Shown in pieces: positions 1 through 8,971 of a stretch of 42,622 bases of DNA. Source of the DNA: Spirochaetes bacterium GWF1_51_8 (lineage in GTDB: Bacteria; Spirochaetota; Brevinematia; Brevinematales; GWF1-51-8); NCBI GenBank assembly GCA_001829415.1, contig MIBE01000006.1:863-43484 (forward strand), read 5' to 3'. The position numbers and the translations under genes were made by a program. Each line of letters begins with the position of its first letter. Within the stretch, counting starts at the first letter, position 1. A model generated the notes under the pieces. That model saw only the letters and a program-made list of their open reading frames with translations, had not been told where the DNA came from and did not search any database.

Positions 1-130
1 TAAGCGCAATTCCGGCGCGGTCGAAGACCTGCTGTGGAAACTCAAGACCGACTTCAATAAGACGTTCGTGATCGCGACACACAACACGGATATCGCGCAC
101 AAATGCGACCAGGTAATCGAATTGAAATAA
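1..130 (+). CDS. ABC transporter ATP-binding protein, C-terminal end (partial)
   Basis: Only the last 42 codons are present; the reading frame enters from the left edge and stops with TAA at 128-130. The end carries the H-loop region of an ABC ATPase (FVIATHNTDIAHKCDQVIEL), preceded by NSGAVEDLLWKL, the helix that follows the D-loop. The pattern of a short His-loop followed by a brief Asp/Cys/Val tail resembles LolD/MacB-type ATPases, which drive lipoprotein release from the inner membrane. With the Walker A, signature and Walker B motifs outside the window, the subfamily is a guess; membership of the ABC ATPases is fairly secure. It is followed by a 132-nt gap before ilvE, in which I see no clear terminator. 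Confidence 0.7.
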   Translation, partial: KRNSGAVEDLLWKLKTDFNKTFVIATHNTDIAHKCDQVIELK

Positions 131-262
131 CGGCTCCGCTGTTTTCTATTTCAGCCGCCCGCGTCTGTCAATTTCTAAAAAGGAAACGGATCGTATAAAA
201 CAAATTAGTAATACAAATATGAACAACTCCGTCATCATTATTCTTTATTTTAGGAGTCTTCT

Positions 263-1138
263 ATGGGTAAAAAGGTCTGGCTGAACGGCGGGCTGGTGGA
301 TCGCGAAAACGCGGCCATATCGGTGTTCGATCACGGCGTCCTGTACGGCGACGGCGTGTTCGAGGGAATTCGTTTTTATGAGCGGAAAGTCTTCAAACTC
401 GACGAGCATATCGACCGTCTTTTTAATTCCGCGAAAATTATTATGCTGGATATCCCGGTCTCCAAAGAGGAACTGAAGCAGGCGATCCTGCTGACATGCC
501 GTGAGAGCGGGCTCGATAACGGTTATGTCCGCCCGGTGGTCACACGCGGAACCGGGCCTCTCGGCCTCGCGCCGTGGAAATGCAGTAATCCAAGCGTCTT
601 TATCATAGCGGACACTATTCAGCTTTACCCGGCCGAACATTACCGGAACGGTATGCCGATCGTGACCGTACCCACGAGAAGGAACATCTCTGAGGCGGTC
701 AACCCGATGATCAAATCGCTCAATTACCTTAACAATATCCTCGCGAAGATAGAGGCGAAGACCGCAGGCGTGGAAGAGGCGTTAATGCTCAATCAGGAAG
801 GTTATGTCGCGGAGTGCACCGGCGATAACATCTTCATCATCCGCAAGGGCGTGATCTACACTCCGCCGGTATACGCCGGGGCGCTTCCGGGGATCACGAT
901 GTCGACTGTGGCGGAACTCGCCGCGGGGATGGGAGTGAACCTGATCGATAAGCTCTTCACCCGGGCGGAGATCTATACCGCCGACGAGTGCTTCCTGACC
1001 GGTACCGCCGCGGAGGTCGTACCGGTGATCAGCCTCGACGGACGTGTCATAGGAGACGGGAAACCGGGCGCGATCACGAGAAAACTCGTAGAGCGTTTCC
1101 AGGAATACGCCCGCGCCAACGGCACGCCGATTGGATGA
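263..1138 (+). CDS. ilvE: branched-chain amino acid aminotransferase (class IV PLP enzyme)
   Basis: This 291-residue protein matches the length and plan of IlvE, the PLP enzyme that carries out the last step of leucine, isoleucine and valine synthesis by moving an amino group from glutamate to the 2-oxo acid. The N-terminal DHGVLYGDGVFEGIR block (23-37), the Schiff-base lysine in NPMIKSLNYLNN (K151), the cofactor-binding Glu in AECTGDNIF (E184), the ALPGIT stretch (207-212) and the FLTGTAAEVVPV block (244-255) are all present. The ATG at 263 is preceded by AGGAG with good spacing. It overlaps ispE by ATGA. D-amino-acid aminotransferase and ADC lyase share the fold, but the GTAAEVVPV and ALPGIT segments favour IlvE. 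Confidence 0.9.
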   Translation: MGKKVWLNGGLVDRENAAISVFDHGVLYGDGVFEGIRFYERKVFKLDEHIDRLFNSAKIIMLDIPVSKEELKQAILLTCRESGLDNGYVRPVVTRGTGPLGLAPWKCSNPSVFIIADTIQLYPAEHYRNGMPIVTVPTRRNISEAVNPMIKSLNYLNNILAKIEAKTAGVEEALMLNQEGYVAECTGDNIFIIRKGVIYTPPVYAGALPGITMSTVAELAAGMGVNLIDKLFTRAEIYTADECFLTGTAAEVVPVISLDGRVIGDGKPGAITRKLVERFQEYARANGTPIG

Positions 1139-1974
1139 GGCTCGAATCTACCGCTAAGCTGAACCTTTTTCTCGATATTACAGGCAAGGACCCGTCGGAC
1201 GGCTATCACTTTATCGACAGCGTCTTCCAGGAGATATCGCTCTCGGACACGATCACGATAGAGAAGGATACTTCGGATACCGTCGTGTTCTCCGGGATGG
1301 ACGTCGCCGGGACGGATACGACGGTGCACAAAGCCGTCCGGCTCTTCAAGGAGCGTTTCGGGGTACGCGGCTGCTTCCGTGTGGAAGTGGAGAAACGGAT
1401 ACCGATGGGCGCGGGATTGGGCGGCGGAAGTTCAAACGCGGCGTTTACGCTGATGGGTTTGGGCGCGATGGCCGGGATTCCCTATGCGGAGTTGGAGATG
1501 TTGGGGGCGAAGATCGGGAGCGACGTACCGTTTTTCTTCCACGGCGGGTTATGCCGTGTGACGGGAAAGGGCGAACTGATAGAAAAGCTTCCCGGGCGGC
1601 TGGAAGGAGTTTATTTCATCGTGGTATATCCCGATATTCATGTATCGACCGCGAAGGCGTACTCGCTCATTGACAGTTACGGTAAGGGTTTGGAGACGAA
1701 CGAAATATCGAAAAAAAGCGCGCTTGATATTGATTTTTTGCGGAAAATTATGTATAATAGATTCGAAAGTAAAATCTTTACTCTTGAGGAGAAACTTTCC
1801 GCTTTAAAGCAGAAGCTGGACGGAATGTTGGGTGCTCGCGGGTCTTTAATGAGCGGGAGCGGTTCTTCTCTTTTTTTTATGTTTGATGACGAAGTAATCC
1901 GTGATGAGAACTTTGAAAGGCTTAAGAAACAATTAAATTGTCGGTTCTTTCGATGTAATCCGGTTTACCGCTAA
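1135..1974 (+). CDS. ispE: 4-diphosphocytidyl-2-C-methyl-D-erythritol kinase
   Basis: A 279-residue GHMP-family kinase of the usual IspE length. It phosphorylates the 2-hydroxyl of CDP-methylerythritol with ATP in the MEP pathway to isoprenoids. Seen in the sequence: AKLNLFLDITGK at the N-terminus with the conserved Lys (K8), the glycine-rich ATP loop PMGAGLGGGSSNAA (90-103), the IGSDVPFFFHGG block with the conserved Asp (D130), and a C-terminal GSLMSGSGSSLFF glycine loop. The reading frame is open further upstream, but the family start MRLESTAKLNL at 1135 overlaps the ilvE stop by ATGA and gives the correct N-terminus. A second MEP gene, dxs, lies at 10781. The stop codon sits in the loop of a perfect hairpin. 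Confidence 0.93.
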   Translation: MRLESTAKLNLFLDITGKDPSDGYHFIDSVFQEISLSDTITIEKDTSDTVVFSGMDVAGTDTTVHKAVRLFKERFGVRGCFRVEVEKRIPMGAGLGGGSSNAAFTLMGLGAMAGIPYAELEMLGAKIGSDVPFFFHGGLCRVTGKGELIEKLPGRLEGVYFIVVYPDIHVSTAKAYSLIDSYGKGLETNEISKKSALDIDFLRKIMYNRFESKIFTLEEKLSALKQKLDGMLGARGSLMSGSGSSLFFMFDDEVIRDENFERLKKQLNCRFFRCNPVYR

Positions 1975-1982
1975 GCGGTAAA
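1964..1982 (+). promoter_or_regulatory. hairpin with the ispE stop codon in its loop
   Basis: TTTACCGC (1964-1971) and GCGGTAAA (1975-1982) form a perfect 8-bp stem whose three-base loop is the TAA stop of ispE. No T-run follows, so this is not a standard terminator. It could be an RNA-processing or stability signal between ispE and spoVG. Confidence 0.5.
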
Positions 1983-2022
1983 GGGCGTGTTCTTACAAAT
2001 TCATCACCAGGAGGATGAACTC

Positions 2023-2274
2023 ATGGAGATTACAGACATCAGGATCAAGAAACTGGAAGGCGACAGCAAGCTGAAGGCTTACGCGTCGGTGACGTTTGAC
2101 GACAGTTTCGTCGTACACAACATTAAGGTGATCGAAGGGAAAGGCGGGTTGTTCATCGCGATGCCCTCACGGAAAACACGTTCGGGCGAAATGAAGGATG
2201 TCACACATCCGATCAACACCCAGTTCAGGGAGAAACTGCAGAGCGCTATTCTCGAGGCGTATCAATCCGAATAG
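2023..2274 (+). CDS. spoVG: SpoVG-family RNA/DNA-binding regulator
   Basis: An 83-residue SpoVG protein, complete against the family (about 85-100 residues). It starts with [11 protein letters not shown] and carries [20 protein letters not shown] and the signature [20 protein letters not shown] close to the middle. SpoVG proteins are small beta-rich nucleic-acid-binding regulators; in Borrelia and Gram-positives they bind DNA or RNA and act on many genes, so a sporulation role is not implied here. The ATG at 2023 has an AGGAGG (2009-2014) at good spacing, so the longer in-frame start at 1987 is unlikely. It lies between ispE and tRNA-Gln. Confidence 0.93.
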   Translation: MEITDIRIKKLEGDSKLKAYASVTFDDSFVVHNIKVIEGKGGLFIAMPSRKTRSGEMKDVTHPINTQFREKLQSAILEAYQSE

Positions 2275-2337
2275 TCCTGCGATTTTTAGGAAGGGGAATT
2301 TTAGGTCGATGCGGCTTACTTAGTTTTACCGAAATGA

Positions 2338-2410
2338 TGGGGAGTGGTGCAATTGGCAGCACACTGGTTTTTGGAGCCAGGCGTTGAAGGTTCGAGCCCT
2401 TCCTCCCCAG
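2338..2410 (+). tRNA. tRNA-Gln, anticodon UUG
   Basis: A full cloverleaf can be drawn. The acceptor stem is TGGGGAG (2338-2344) with CTCCCCA (2403-2409), followed by discriminator G at 2410. The D arm is GTGC/GCAC, the anticodon stem CTGGT/GCCAG encloses loop TTTTGGA with anticodon TTG, and the T arm is GAAGG/CCTTC with loop TTCGAGC. The 3' CCA is not encoded. It lies between spoVG and prs and is probably cut from their common transcript. Confidence 0.95.
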
Positions 2411-2482
2411 TATAATAAATGCGGTTTTAGTGACCGTGAGTAATAATGTCTGTGAAAAGACGGGTCAGGTAAGGAATAAAAG

Positions 2483-3454
2483 ATGCCGGTTTCGAATTTG
2501 AAACTGCTGACAGGCCGGGCGAACCCGGTCTTGGCGCAAGGAATTGCCGATTATATCGGCGTCCCGATCGTAGATACGTTTATCACCGACTTCGCGGATA
2601 ATGAAATTTTCGTGAAAATTCGTGAAAATGTGCGCGGAAAGGATGTTTACATCATTCAGCCCACCTGCAACCCCGGGCATAAGAACCTGATGGAACTCCT
2701 GATCATGATCGATGCGCTCCGCAGGGCCTCGGCCGAACGGATCACCGCTGTTATTCCGTATTTCGGGTATGCGCGCCAGGACCGTAAGGCCGAACCGCGT
2801 GTGCCGATTTCCGCGAAGCTGGTCGCGAACCTCGTGACTGTCGCCGGAACAGACCGTCTGCTGACACTCGACCTTCATGCGGCGCAGATACAGGGATTTT
2901 TCGATATACCGGTAGACCATCTCCATGCGACACCCGTGTTCCTGAAGAAGGTGCAGTCGCTCGGGGATTTGTCCGATTTTGTAGTGGTATCGCCCGATAT
3001 CGGCGGCGTAGAGCGTTCGAGGTTCCTCGCGAAGCTTCTCAATACCAATCTCGCGATTCTCGATAAACGCCGCGAGAAGAAGAACGAGGCCGAAGTGCTG
3101 AACCTGATCGGCGAAGTCGAAGGATTGAATGTTGTGATGATAGACGACATGGTCGATACGGCGGGGACGATCTGCCAGTCGGCGGCCATCCTGAAGAAGA
3201 AGGGCGCGAAGGCGATCCATGTGTTCTCCTCGCATGCGGTATTGTCCGGGCCGGCGGCCGAGAGGCTGAAGGACTCGATGATCGACAAGATTTATTTTAC
3301 CGATTCCATCCCGATCGACGACGCGAAACTCGCGCTGATCGGCAAGAAGATGGAAATACTCACGGTGGCGGGATTGATCGGCGAAGCGATCGAACGGATT
3401 CACCTGAACGAGTCGGTAAACAGCTTATTCGTGAACGAAACAAAAGTACAATAA
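2483..3454 (+). CDS. prs: ribose-phosphate pyrophosphokinase (PRPP synthetase)
   Basis: A 323-residue class I PRPP synthetase. It transfers pyrophosphate from ATP to ribose 5-phosphate and supplies PRPP for purines, pyrimidines, histidine and salvage; the salvage enzyme hpt lies 2.6 kb downstream. Recognisable segments are FADNEIFVKIRENVRGKDVY near the N-terminus, the PYFGYARQDRK ATP-site flag region, LDLHAAQIQGFFDIPVDHL with the metal and catalytic residues, and the PRPP loop VVMIDDMVDTAGTI. The ATG at 2483 follows AAGGAATAAAAG. Nothing is missing from the family core. Confidence 0.95.
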   Translation: MPVSNLKLLTGRANPVLAQGIADYIGVPIVDTFITDFADNEIFVKIRENVRGKDVYIIQPTCNPGHKNLMELLIMIDALRRASAERITAVIPYFGYARQDRKAEPRVPISAKLVANLVTVAGTDRLLTLDLHAAQIQGFFDIPVDHLHATPVFLKKVQSLGDLSDFVVVSPDIGGVERSRFLAKLLNTNLAILDKRREKKNEAEVLNLIGEVEGLNVVMIDDMVDTAGTICQSAAILKKKGAKAIHVFSSHAVLSGPAAERLKDSMIDKIYFTDSIPIDDAKLALIGKKMEILTVAGLIGEAIERIHLNESVNSLFVNETKVQ

Positions 3455-3486
3455 ATTGGAATTGAGTGACCAGGAGGATGGTTCCC

Positions 3487-4035
3487 ATGTCAGAAGAATT
3501 TATATTGAAAGCAGAAGACAGAAAGAAACTCGGCAAGGAAGAAGCGTCAAGATTACGTGACGATAAAATGCTTCCCGGTGTTATCTACGGCGCGGGTGTC
3601 GAAAAGCCTTTAGCCGTTTCAGTGAACTATGGGGAATTTGAGAAGCTGTTCGGCAAAGTCGCCCGCCACAACATCATCAAGATGGAACTCGGCGGGAAGA
3701 CGTACGACGTGGTTGTGAAGGACTATAAGTTCCATCCGATCACGCGCCGTTTCATGCATATCGATTTCTTAGCGGTAGCGGCCGATAAGCTCTTTATCAC
3801 CGACGTTCCGGTAAACTATACCGGTATCCCGGTCGGCGTGAAGGAAGGCGGAGCGCTTTTCATTTTCACCAAGAAGCTGAAAATCCGTACTACTCCCAAG
3901 AACCTGCCCAACTCCATCGAGATCGACGTCACCCACCTCAAACAGAAGCAGTACATGCTCGTACGCGAAATTGAGGTGAAGAAAGAGTATCAGGTGATGA
4001 CCAACGAAGGAAATGTGCTCGTCGAAATCAAGTAA
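3487..4035 (+). CDS. rplY: 50S ribosomal protein L25, long CTC form
   Basis: A 182-residue bL25 of the two-domain CTC/TL5 type, which binds 5S rRNA in the large subunit. The N-terminal L25 domain (about 1-90) holds LKAEDRKKLGKEEASRLR and LPGVIYGAG; the C-terminal beta domain (about 95-182) holds TDVPVNYTGIPVGVKEGG and the NLPNSIEIDV stretch. The start at 3487 (MSEEFILKAEDRK) sits nine bases after an AGGAGG at 3472-3477; an in-frame GTG at 3466 lies upstream of that site and is rejected. It is followed by pth, the usual partner order. Confidence 0.93.
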   Translation: MSEEFILKAEDRKKLGKEEASRLRDDKMLPGVIYGAGVEKPLAVSVNYGEFEKLFGKVARHNIIKMELGGKTYDVVVKDYKFHPITRRFMHIDFLAVAADKLFITDVPVNYTGIPVGVKEGGALFIFTKKLKIRTTPKNLPNSIEIDVTHLKQKQYMLVREIEVKKEYQVMTNEGNVLVEIK

Positions 4036-4080
4036 TCGATTGCGGATGGGATTTTTATCGCTGTCCGCGGGAGGATTCTT

Positions 4081-4641
4081 TTGAAACTGGTAGTAGGACT
4101 CGGAAATCCCGGGGAGGAATACGAGCGCACCCGGCACAACCTCGGATTTCAGGTTTTAGATAGATTAGCGGTCCGTCACGGGATCGTTGTCGATACCAAG
4201 AAGAAAAAATCTTTGATCGGCCGTTTTCGCTTAGGGAAAGAACGTGTCATGCTTCTCAAGCCCCAGACTTTCGTCAACCTGAGCGGCGAGGCCGTCCTGT
4301 ATATGGCGAGTTTTCTCCGGATCATGCCGGAGAATATTATCGTCATCTGCGACGACGTCAACCTTTCGTTCGGTTCGGTGCGTATCCGGAAGTACGGCTC
4401 GAGCGGGGGGCATAACGGCATCAAGTCGCTGATCCAGTTCCTGAAGTCGGATAATTTTCCGCGCGTCAGGATCGGTGTGGGCAATTCCCCCGAGCAGATA
4501 CGGCTGGAACAGTATGTGCTGAGCGAGTTTTCTTCCGACGAGATGACGCTTTTAGACCCCGTGATCGATAAAGTATGCGACGCGGTTTCGCTGATTATCG
4601 AAGGCGAAATTGACAGAGCGATGAACGAATTCAATCAATGA
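4081..4641 (+). CDS. pth: peptidyl-tRNA hydrolase
   Basis: A 186-residue Pth, normal length, which frees tRNA from stalled peptidyl-tRNA. The N-terminal KLVVGLGNPGEEYERTRHNLGF contains the conserved Asn (N8) and catalytic His; TFVNLSG, ICDDVNLSFGSVRIR and GGHNGIKS provide the other substrate-contact residues. Translation begins at a TTG (4081) with GGGAGG upstream; no ATG gives the conserved N-terminus, so the rare start is well supported. The stop overlaps tilS by ATGA. Confidence 0.94.
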   Translation: MKLVVGLGNPGEEYERTRHNLGFQVLDRLAVRHGIVVDTKKKKSLIGRFRLGKERVMLLKPQTFVNLSGEAVLYMASFLRIMPENIIVICDDVNLSFGSVRIRKYGSSGGHNGIKSLIQFLKSDNFPRVRIGVGNSPEQIRLEQYVLSEFSSDEMTLLDPVIDKVCDAVSLIIEGEIDRAMNEFNQ

Positions 4642-6017
4642 CCCCATGCGACGAACTCCGCCGCATATTCCTTGAAACTTCCCGGAAATACAGTCTCATC
4701 GACGCGGGCGATAAGGTTTTAATTGCCTTATCGGGCGGCGCCGATTCCGTCTGCCTCGCGCACCTCTTGACAGGGCTGAAAGACGAGCTCGGGATCGAAC
4801 TCTGCGCCGCGCATATCCATCACGGTATCCGCGGGAGCGAGGCCGGCCGCGACCTCGAGTTTTCACGCGGACTTGCCGGACGGCTCGGTATGGAGTTCCG
4901 CGAACGCCATGTCGACGTGCCGGGTTACGCCGGTGAGCGCGGGATGTCGCTTGAGCACGCCGCACGTGAACTGCGATACGCCGCGCTGAAAGAGGCCGCC
5001 GTCGAGCTCGGCGCGAACAAAACCGCCACCGCGCACCATCTGGACGACCTCGCCGAGACGATGCTTTTCCGCCTCTTCAAGGGCACGGGGCCGTCGGGTA
5101 TCCCCGCGATCCGCCTAAAAATGGGCGGGGTGATTCGGCCGCTTCTTTTTATCTCCCGCCGCGATATCATGGAATACATCTCCGCGCACGGCCTCGAGTA
5201 TGTCGAAGATTCGACCAACCGCGACACTGGAATGCCGAGAAACTATATCCGCGCGAACGTGATCCCCGTGATAGAAACAGGCTTTCCCGATTTCCGGGAA
5301 CACCTGCGGGACTATTACCTGCTTGCGCGGGGAGACGAGGAATACTTCCGGCGCGTGATGAAGGGACTGCGGAAATATGTGACGCGCAGGGAAGGGCGGG
5401 TCTGTATCGATAAGGCGATATTCGCCGACACAAAACGCATTCCGGCGGTACGGCGGTTTATCAGGGAAACGGTAGCGCGGGAGATGGATTCCGGATTTCG
5501 CGCGAATTTGTCTTTTATGGAGAATCTGATTAAATTTTGCGATAAATCCGACGGCACCCGCGAGATTTTCCGTTCGAAAAAATTCCGTGTTTTTTCCTCA
5601 TACTCGGAATTTGTACTGGAAAAGATGGATAAAAATTGTCAGAACACCCCGATTCATGCTAAACTATTGGATGGATTTTCCGCGGGGATAGGGAATAGAA
5701 CCTTCCGTTTCGGAAGCGGGGATTTTTCGCGTGACGATACGACCGCCTGCGTGTTCGATCCCTCGGGGATCACTGAAATCGTAATCCGGGGATGGAAAGA
5801 GGGCGACAGAATCGCCATTTCCGGCGGCGGGACGAAGAAGCTCCAGGACTTGTTTACCGATATAAAGGTTCCGCGATGGCTCCGTGCGGGCGCGGCGGTT
5901 TTTACCGACGGCGGCGGACGGGTGATCGGGGTCTATATTCCCGGGCGCGGGTTCAGAATTTCGTCCGATTTCTATGTGCATGACGGTATTCCCGGAATGT
6001 CGATCCGGGTCATATAA
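4638..6017 (+). CDS. tilS: tRNA(Ile)-lysidine synthase
   Basis: A 459-residue TilS, which uses ATP and lysine to change C34 of the CAU-anticodon tRNA-Ile to lysidine so that it reads AUA. The PP-loop ATP motif SGGADS is at 32-37, followed by AAHIHHGIRGSEAGRD and the TAHHLDDLAETMLFRLFKG block typical of TilS N-terminal domains, and NYIRANVIPVIE. The C-terminal third (about 370-459) contains the TilS C-terminal RNA-binding beta domain with GWKEGDRI and KLQDLFTDIKVPRW. It overlaps pth by ATGA and is followed by hpt and ftsH, the same order seen in Bacillus and other bacteria. Confidence 0.93.
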   Translation: MTPCDELRRIFLETSRKYSLIDAGDKVLIALSGGADSVCLAHLLTGLKDELGIELCAAHIHHGIRGSEAGRDLEFSRGLAGRLGMEFRERHVDVPGYAGERGMSLEHAARELRYAALKEAAVELGANKTATAHHLDDLAETMLFRLFKGTGPSGIPAIRLKMGGVIRPLLFISRRDIMEYISAHGLEYVEDSTNRDTGMPRNYIRANVIPVIETGFPDFREHLRDYYLLARGDEEYFRRVMKGLRKYVTRREGRVCIDKAIFADTKRIPAVRRFIRETVAREMDSGFRANLSFMENLIKFCDKSDGTREIFRSKKFRVFSSYSEFVLEKMDKNCQNTPIHAKLLDGFSAGIGNRTFRFGSGDFSRDDTTACVFDPSGITEIVIRGWKEGDRIAISGGGTKKLQDLFTDIKVPRWLRAGAAVFTDGGGRVIGVYIPGRGFRISSDFYVHDGIPGMSIRVI

Positions 6018-6030
6018 AGGGTGAGGAAGT

Positions 6031-6552
6031 ATGAAACTCCAGACTTACATTTCCGCCGGGAAGATACAGGAGAAGGTCGCCGAGCTTGCTTCGGTGATCG
6101 ACAATTACCTCGGGGATTCCGAGGCGGTGATGATCGCGAATCTTAAGGGTTCGGTCATTTTCTTCTCCGACCTGATCCGCGCGATGAAAAGCCGGAATAT
6201 CACGACAGATTTTCTTTCCACCGAAAGCTACGCGGGCACCGAGCATACCGGAACGGTTAAGATTACCCGCGACCTGTCGATGGATATCGCCGGGAAGAAG
6301 GTCGTCCTTGTCGAGGACATCCTCGATACCGGATTGACCCTTTCGCACATCATGCGCTACATCCGCGATATTCACCAGCCCGCCGATGTGAAAATCTGCG
6401 TTCTCTTAGATAAGCCCGCGAACAGAAAGGTGGAGCTTTCCGCCGATTTCGTCGGCTTCACGATCAAAAACGAATTCGTGGTCGGTTACGGCCTCGATTA
6501 CTATGAAAAATTACGTAATCTCCCCTACATCGCGTGGGTGGAAGAGGAATAA
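6031..6552 (+). CDS. hpt: hypoxanthine(-guanine) phosphoribosyltransferase
   Basis: A 173-residue type I phosphoribosyltransferase that joins PRPP to hypoxanthine or guanine in purine salvage. The PRPP loop VVLVEDILDTGLTL lies at 91-104; MIANLKGSVIFFSDL near residue 35 and FVVGYGLDYYEKLRNLPYI near the end, where the base-recognition hood residues lie, are typical of HPRT. The start follows GTGAGGAAGT with good spacing. It is directly between tilS and ftsH (13 bases each side), so one operon is likely. Xanthine activity cannot be excluded from sequence. Confidence 0.93.
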   Translation: MKLQTYISAGKIQEKVAELASVIDNYLGDSEAVMIANLKGSVIFFSDLIRAMKSRNITTDFLSTESYAGTEHTGTVKITRDLSMDIAGKKVVLVEDILDTGLTLSHIMRYIRDIHQPADVKICVLLDKPANRKVELSADFVGFTIKNEFVVGYGLDYYEKLRNLPYIAWVEEE

Positions 6553-6565
6553 ATAGGAGTCTCGA

Positions 6566-8542
6566 ATGAGCGACATGAAGAATAAAAACCGCGGCCAATT
6601 TCCTCCCAATAACCGCAATCAGGGGATGTATTTCGCTATCTTTCTGATTATCGTACTGGGCGTTTTCCTTCTTATTTATCTTTACATGAAGCCGAAGCCG
6701 GTTTTGACCTATAACGAGTTCCTGAAAAGCATCGAGGGCAACGCAATCGCCCGTGTGGTGATACAGGGCCAAATGATCAACGGCGAATTCAAGAACCCCG
6801 ACGCCACCGGCGCGAAAGAGTTCAAGACGGTCATCCCGCTCGACGATCCGACCCTTCTTCCGTTACTCAAGACGAACCATATCGCGATCATCGGCGAGCC
6901 GATTCGTGACGGGAGCGGAGACTTCATCTGGTGGATTGTGATTATTTCGGTGGGGATGTTCCTGTTGTGGTTCCTGTTGATGCGCGGAGGCCAGGGAGGC
7001 GATCCGGGCCGCGCGATGTCGTTCGGTAAGAGCCGGGCGCGTCTGCACCGCGATATGAGCGGGAAGATTACCTTCGCGGACGTCGCCGGATGCGAGGAAG
7101 CGAAACAGGACCTGCAGGAAGTCGTGGAGTTCTTAAAAAGTCCGCAGAAATTTACATCATTGGGCGCGAAGATACCGAAGGGAGCATTGCTTGTCGGGTC
7201 GCCCGGAACCGGTAAGACCCTTCTCGCGAAGGCCGTCGCCGGGGAAGCCAACGTCCCGTTCTTTAGCGTCAGCGGTTCCGAGTTCGTGGAAATGTTCGTC
7301 GGGGTGGGCGCGTCGCGTGTCCGCGACTTGTTCGCCGAAGGGCGCAAGAACGCCCCGTGTATCATTTTCATCGACGAGTTGGACGCGGTAGGCCGTTCCA
7401 GGGGCGCCGGGCTCGGCGGTTCGCATGACGAACGCGAGCAGACGCTCAACCAGATACTTGTCGAAATGGACGGCTTCGATTCGTCCGAGGGACTCATCAT
7501 CCTCGCGGCGACCAACCGTCCCGACATCCTCGACCTCGCGCTCATGCGTCCCGGGCGTTTCGACCGTAAGATCGTCGTGGATAAGCCCGATGTCCGCGCC
7601 CGCGAACTGATCCTGAAAGTACACACCCGTAAAGTCCCGCTCGAACCGGAAACCAACCTCGAGAATATCGCGAGAGGCACTCCCGGACTGACCGGCGCGG
7701 ACATCGAAAACCTTGTCAACGAAGCGGCGTTAAAAGCGGCGCGTGATAATAGAAAGAAAGTGAACGACGGCGACTTCGAGTTCGCGAAGGATAAAATCCT
7801 TCTCGGCCCCGAACGGAAGAGCAAGATCATCCTCGACGAGGATAAGCTTGTCACAGCGTACCATGAGAGCGGCCACGCCGTCCTCGGCCATTTCCTCCCG
7901 CTCACCGACCCGATCCACAAGATCACAGTTATCCCGCGCGGGTTCGCCGCCGGTGTGACGTTCAGCCTTCCTGTCGACGAACGGACTCACCTCTTCAAAG
8001 AACGACTTCTGCAGGAACTGATGGTTCTGCTCGCGGGGCGCGCTACCGAGGAGATCAAGTTCGGGCATGACTGGATTTCCGGCGGGGCATCCAACGATAT
8101 CGACCGCGCCACACAGATCGCGCACTCGATGGTCTGCGAATGGGGGATGAGCGAGAAACTGGGGCCTGTCAGCTACGGCGAGAAGGAAGGGCCGGTGTTC
8201 CTCGGGAAAGACCTTGTTACCCGCAAGAACTTCAGCGAGAAGATACACGAGACGATCGATAACGAGATCCGCGACATCATCACCGACGCATACAAGAAGG
8301 CGAAGGATTTGGTCGTGAAGTACAAGGCTAAGCTCGACAAGCTCGCTAAGGTGCTTCTCGAAAGGGAAGTCCTGAACTCGGAAGAGATCAACGAGATACT
8401 CGGGCCTTCGGATAAAGACCGTTTCCCGATACAGGCGAACCTTGAGAAAAACGACGGCCCGGTTGTGATGAAAAGGCACGCCGCGCCCGCGCCCGAAGCG
8501 CCGAAACCGGCTAAAAAGCGCCCCGGCGGTACGAAAAAATAA
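6566..8542 (+). CDS. ftsH: ATP-dependent zinc metalloprotease FtsH
   Basis: A 658-residue membrane-bound AAA+ protease that degrades unfolded membrane proteins and short-lived regulators. It has two N-terminal membrane segments (about 21-41 and 120-139) around a periplasmic domain, the Walker A GSPGTGKT (211-218), Walker [12 protein letters not shown], the pore loop MFVGVG (243-248), the second-region-of-homology [20 protein letters not shown], and the zinc site HESGH (433-437). The C-terminus ends in a basic, proline/alanine-rich tail. AGGAG precedes the ATG. A strong terminator follows, so this is the last gene of the ispE-ftsH stretch. Confidence 0.97.
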   Translation: MSDMKNKNRGQFPPNNRNQGMYFAIFLIIVLGVFLLIYLYMKPKPVLTYNEFLKSIEGNAIARVVIQGQMINGEFKNPDATGAKEFKTVIPLDDPTLLPLLKTNHIAIIGEPIRDGSGDFIWWIVIISVGMFLLWFLLMRGGQGGDPGRAMSFGKSRARLHRDMSGKITFADVAGCEEAKQDLQEVVEFLKSPQKFTSLGAKIPKGALLVGSPGTGKTLLAKAVAGEANVPFFSVSGSEFVEMFVGVGASRVRDLFAEGRKNAPCIIFIDELDAVGRSRGAGLGGSHDEREQTLNQILVEMDGFDSSEGLIILAATNRPDILDLALMRPGRFDRKIVVDKPDVRARELILKVHTRKVPLEPETNLENIARGTPGLTGADIENLVNEAALKAARDNRKKVNDGDFEFAKDKILLGPERKSKIILDEDKLVTAYHESGHAVLGHFLPLTDPIHKITVIPRGFAAGVTFSLPVDERTHLFKERLLQELMVLLAGRATEEIKFGHDWISGGASNDIDRATQIAHSMVCEWGMSEKLGPVSYGEKEGPVFLGKDLVTRKNFSEKIHETIDNEIRDIITDAYKKAKDLVVKYKAKLDKLAKVLLEREVLNSEEINEILGPSDKDRFPIQANLEKNDGPVVMKRHAAPAPEAPKPAKKRPGGTKK

Positions 8543-8561
8543 CAAGGATATTCCGGGATAG

Positions 8562-8587
8562 AAAGCCGGCGGCAAGCCGGCTTTTTT
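8562..8587 (+). terminator. rho-independent terminator after ftsH
   Basis: AAAGCCGGC (8562-8570), loop GGCAA, then GCCGGC (8576-8581) and six T residues (8582-8587). This is a GC-rich stem with a T-run, 20 bases after the ftsH stop, and it closes the upstream transcription unit. Confidence 0.9.
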
Positions 8588-8598
8588 CCATGAGAGGC

Positions 8599-8626
8599 TT
8601 GATTTCCCGGAAAAACGCATTACAAT
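8599..8626 (+). promoter_or_regulatory. probable sigma-70-type promoter for the DUF1844-moxR unit
   Basis: TTGATT (8599-8604) and TACAAT (8621-8626) with a 16-base spacer, placed between the terminator and the start at 8651. It would give a short leader. Confidence 0.55.
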
Positions 8627-8650
8627 ATTAGAGAGAAGGATATCTACAGG

Positions 8651-8971
8651 ATGAACCGGATCGGCTTCAACTTCGTTTCTTATATCATGCTCTTGTACCA
8701 GTCTGGACTGATCGCTCTGGGGCGGATACCCAATCCGCTCAGCACCGAGGTCGATCTCGATATCGAGGAAACGAAAAGTATCCTCGACCTGCTGGAGATG
8801 CTGAAGGAAAAGACGGCCGGGAACCTTGACGACGAGGAGATCCGGACGCTCGACATGGTATCGGAAACCCTGCGGAACGGTTATATCGAGGAGCTCTCGA
8901 AGGCCGCCACCGAGAATAAAGACAGAAGCTCGAATGAAATCGACGAGGGGGACGAATTTGAGGTCCATTGA
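8651..8971 (+). CDS. DUF1844 family protein
   Basis: A 106-residue small protein whose layout matches DUF1844: an N-terminal helix NFVSYIMLLYQSGLIALGRIPNP written here in parts (NFVSYIMLLYQSGL, then ALGRIPNP), then DLDIEETKSILDLLEMLKEK and TAGNLDDEEIRTLDMVSETL. These are the family's typical LG.xPNP, IDlLxxLxxKT and GNLxxEE elements. The acidic tail (about 85-106) is not conserved. No function is established for the family to my knowledge. Its 3' end overlaps the moxR start region, so translation is probably coupled. A promoter and the ftsH terminator lie just upstream, so it opens a new transcription unit. Confidence 0.8.
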   Translation: MNRIGFNFVSYIMLLYQSGLIALGRIPNPLSTEVDLDIEETKSILDLLEMLKEKTAGNLDDEEIRTLDMVSETLRNGYIEELSKAATENKDRSSNEIDEGDEFEVH

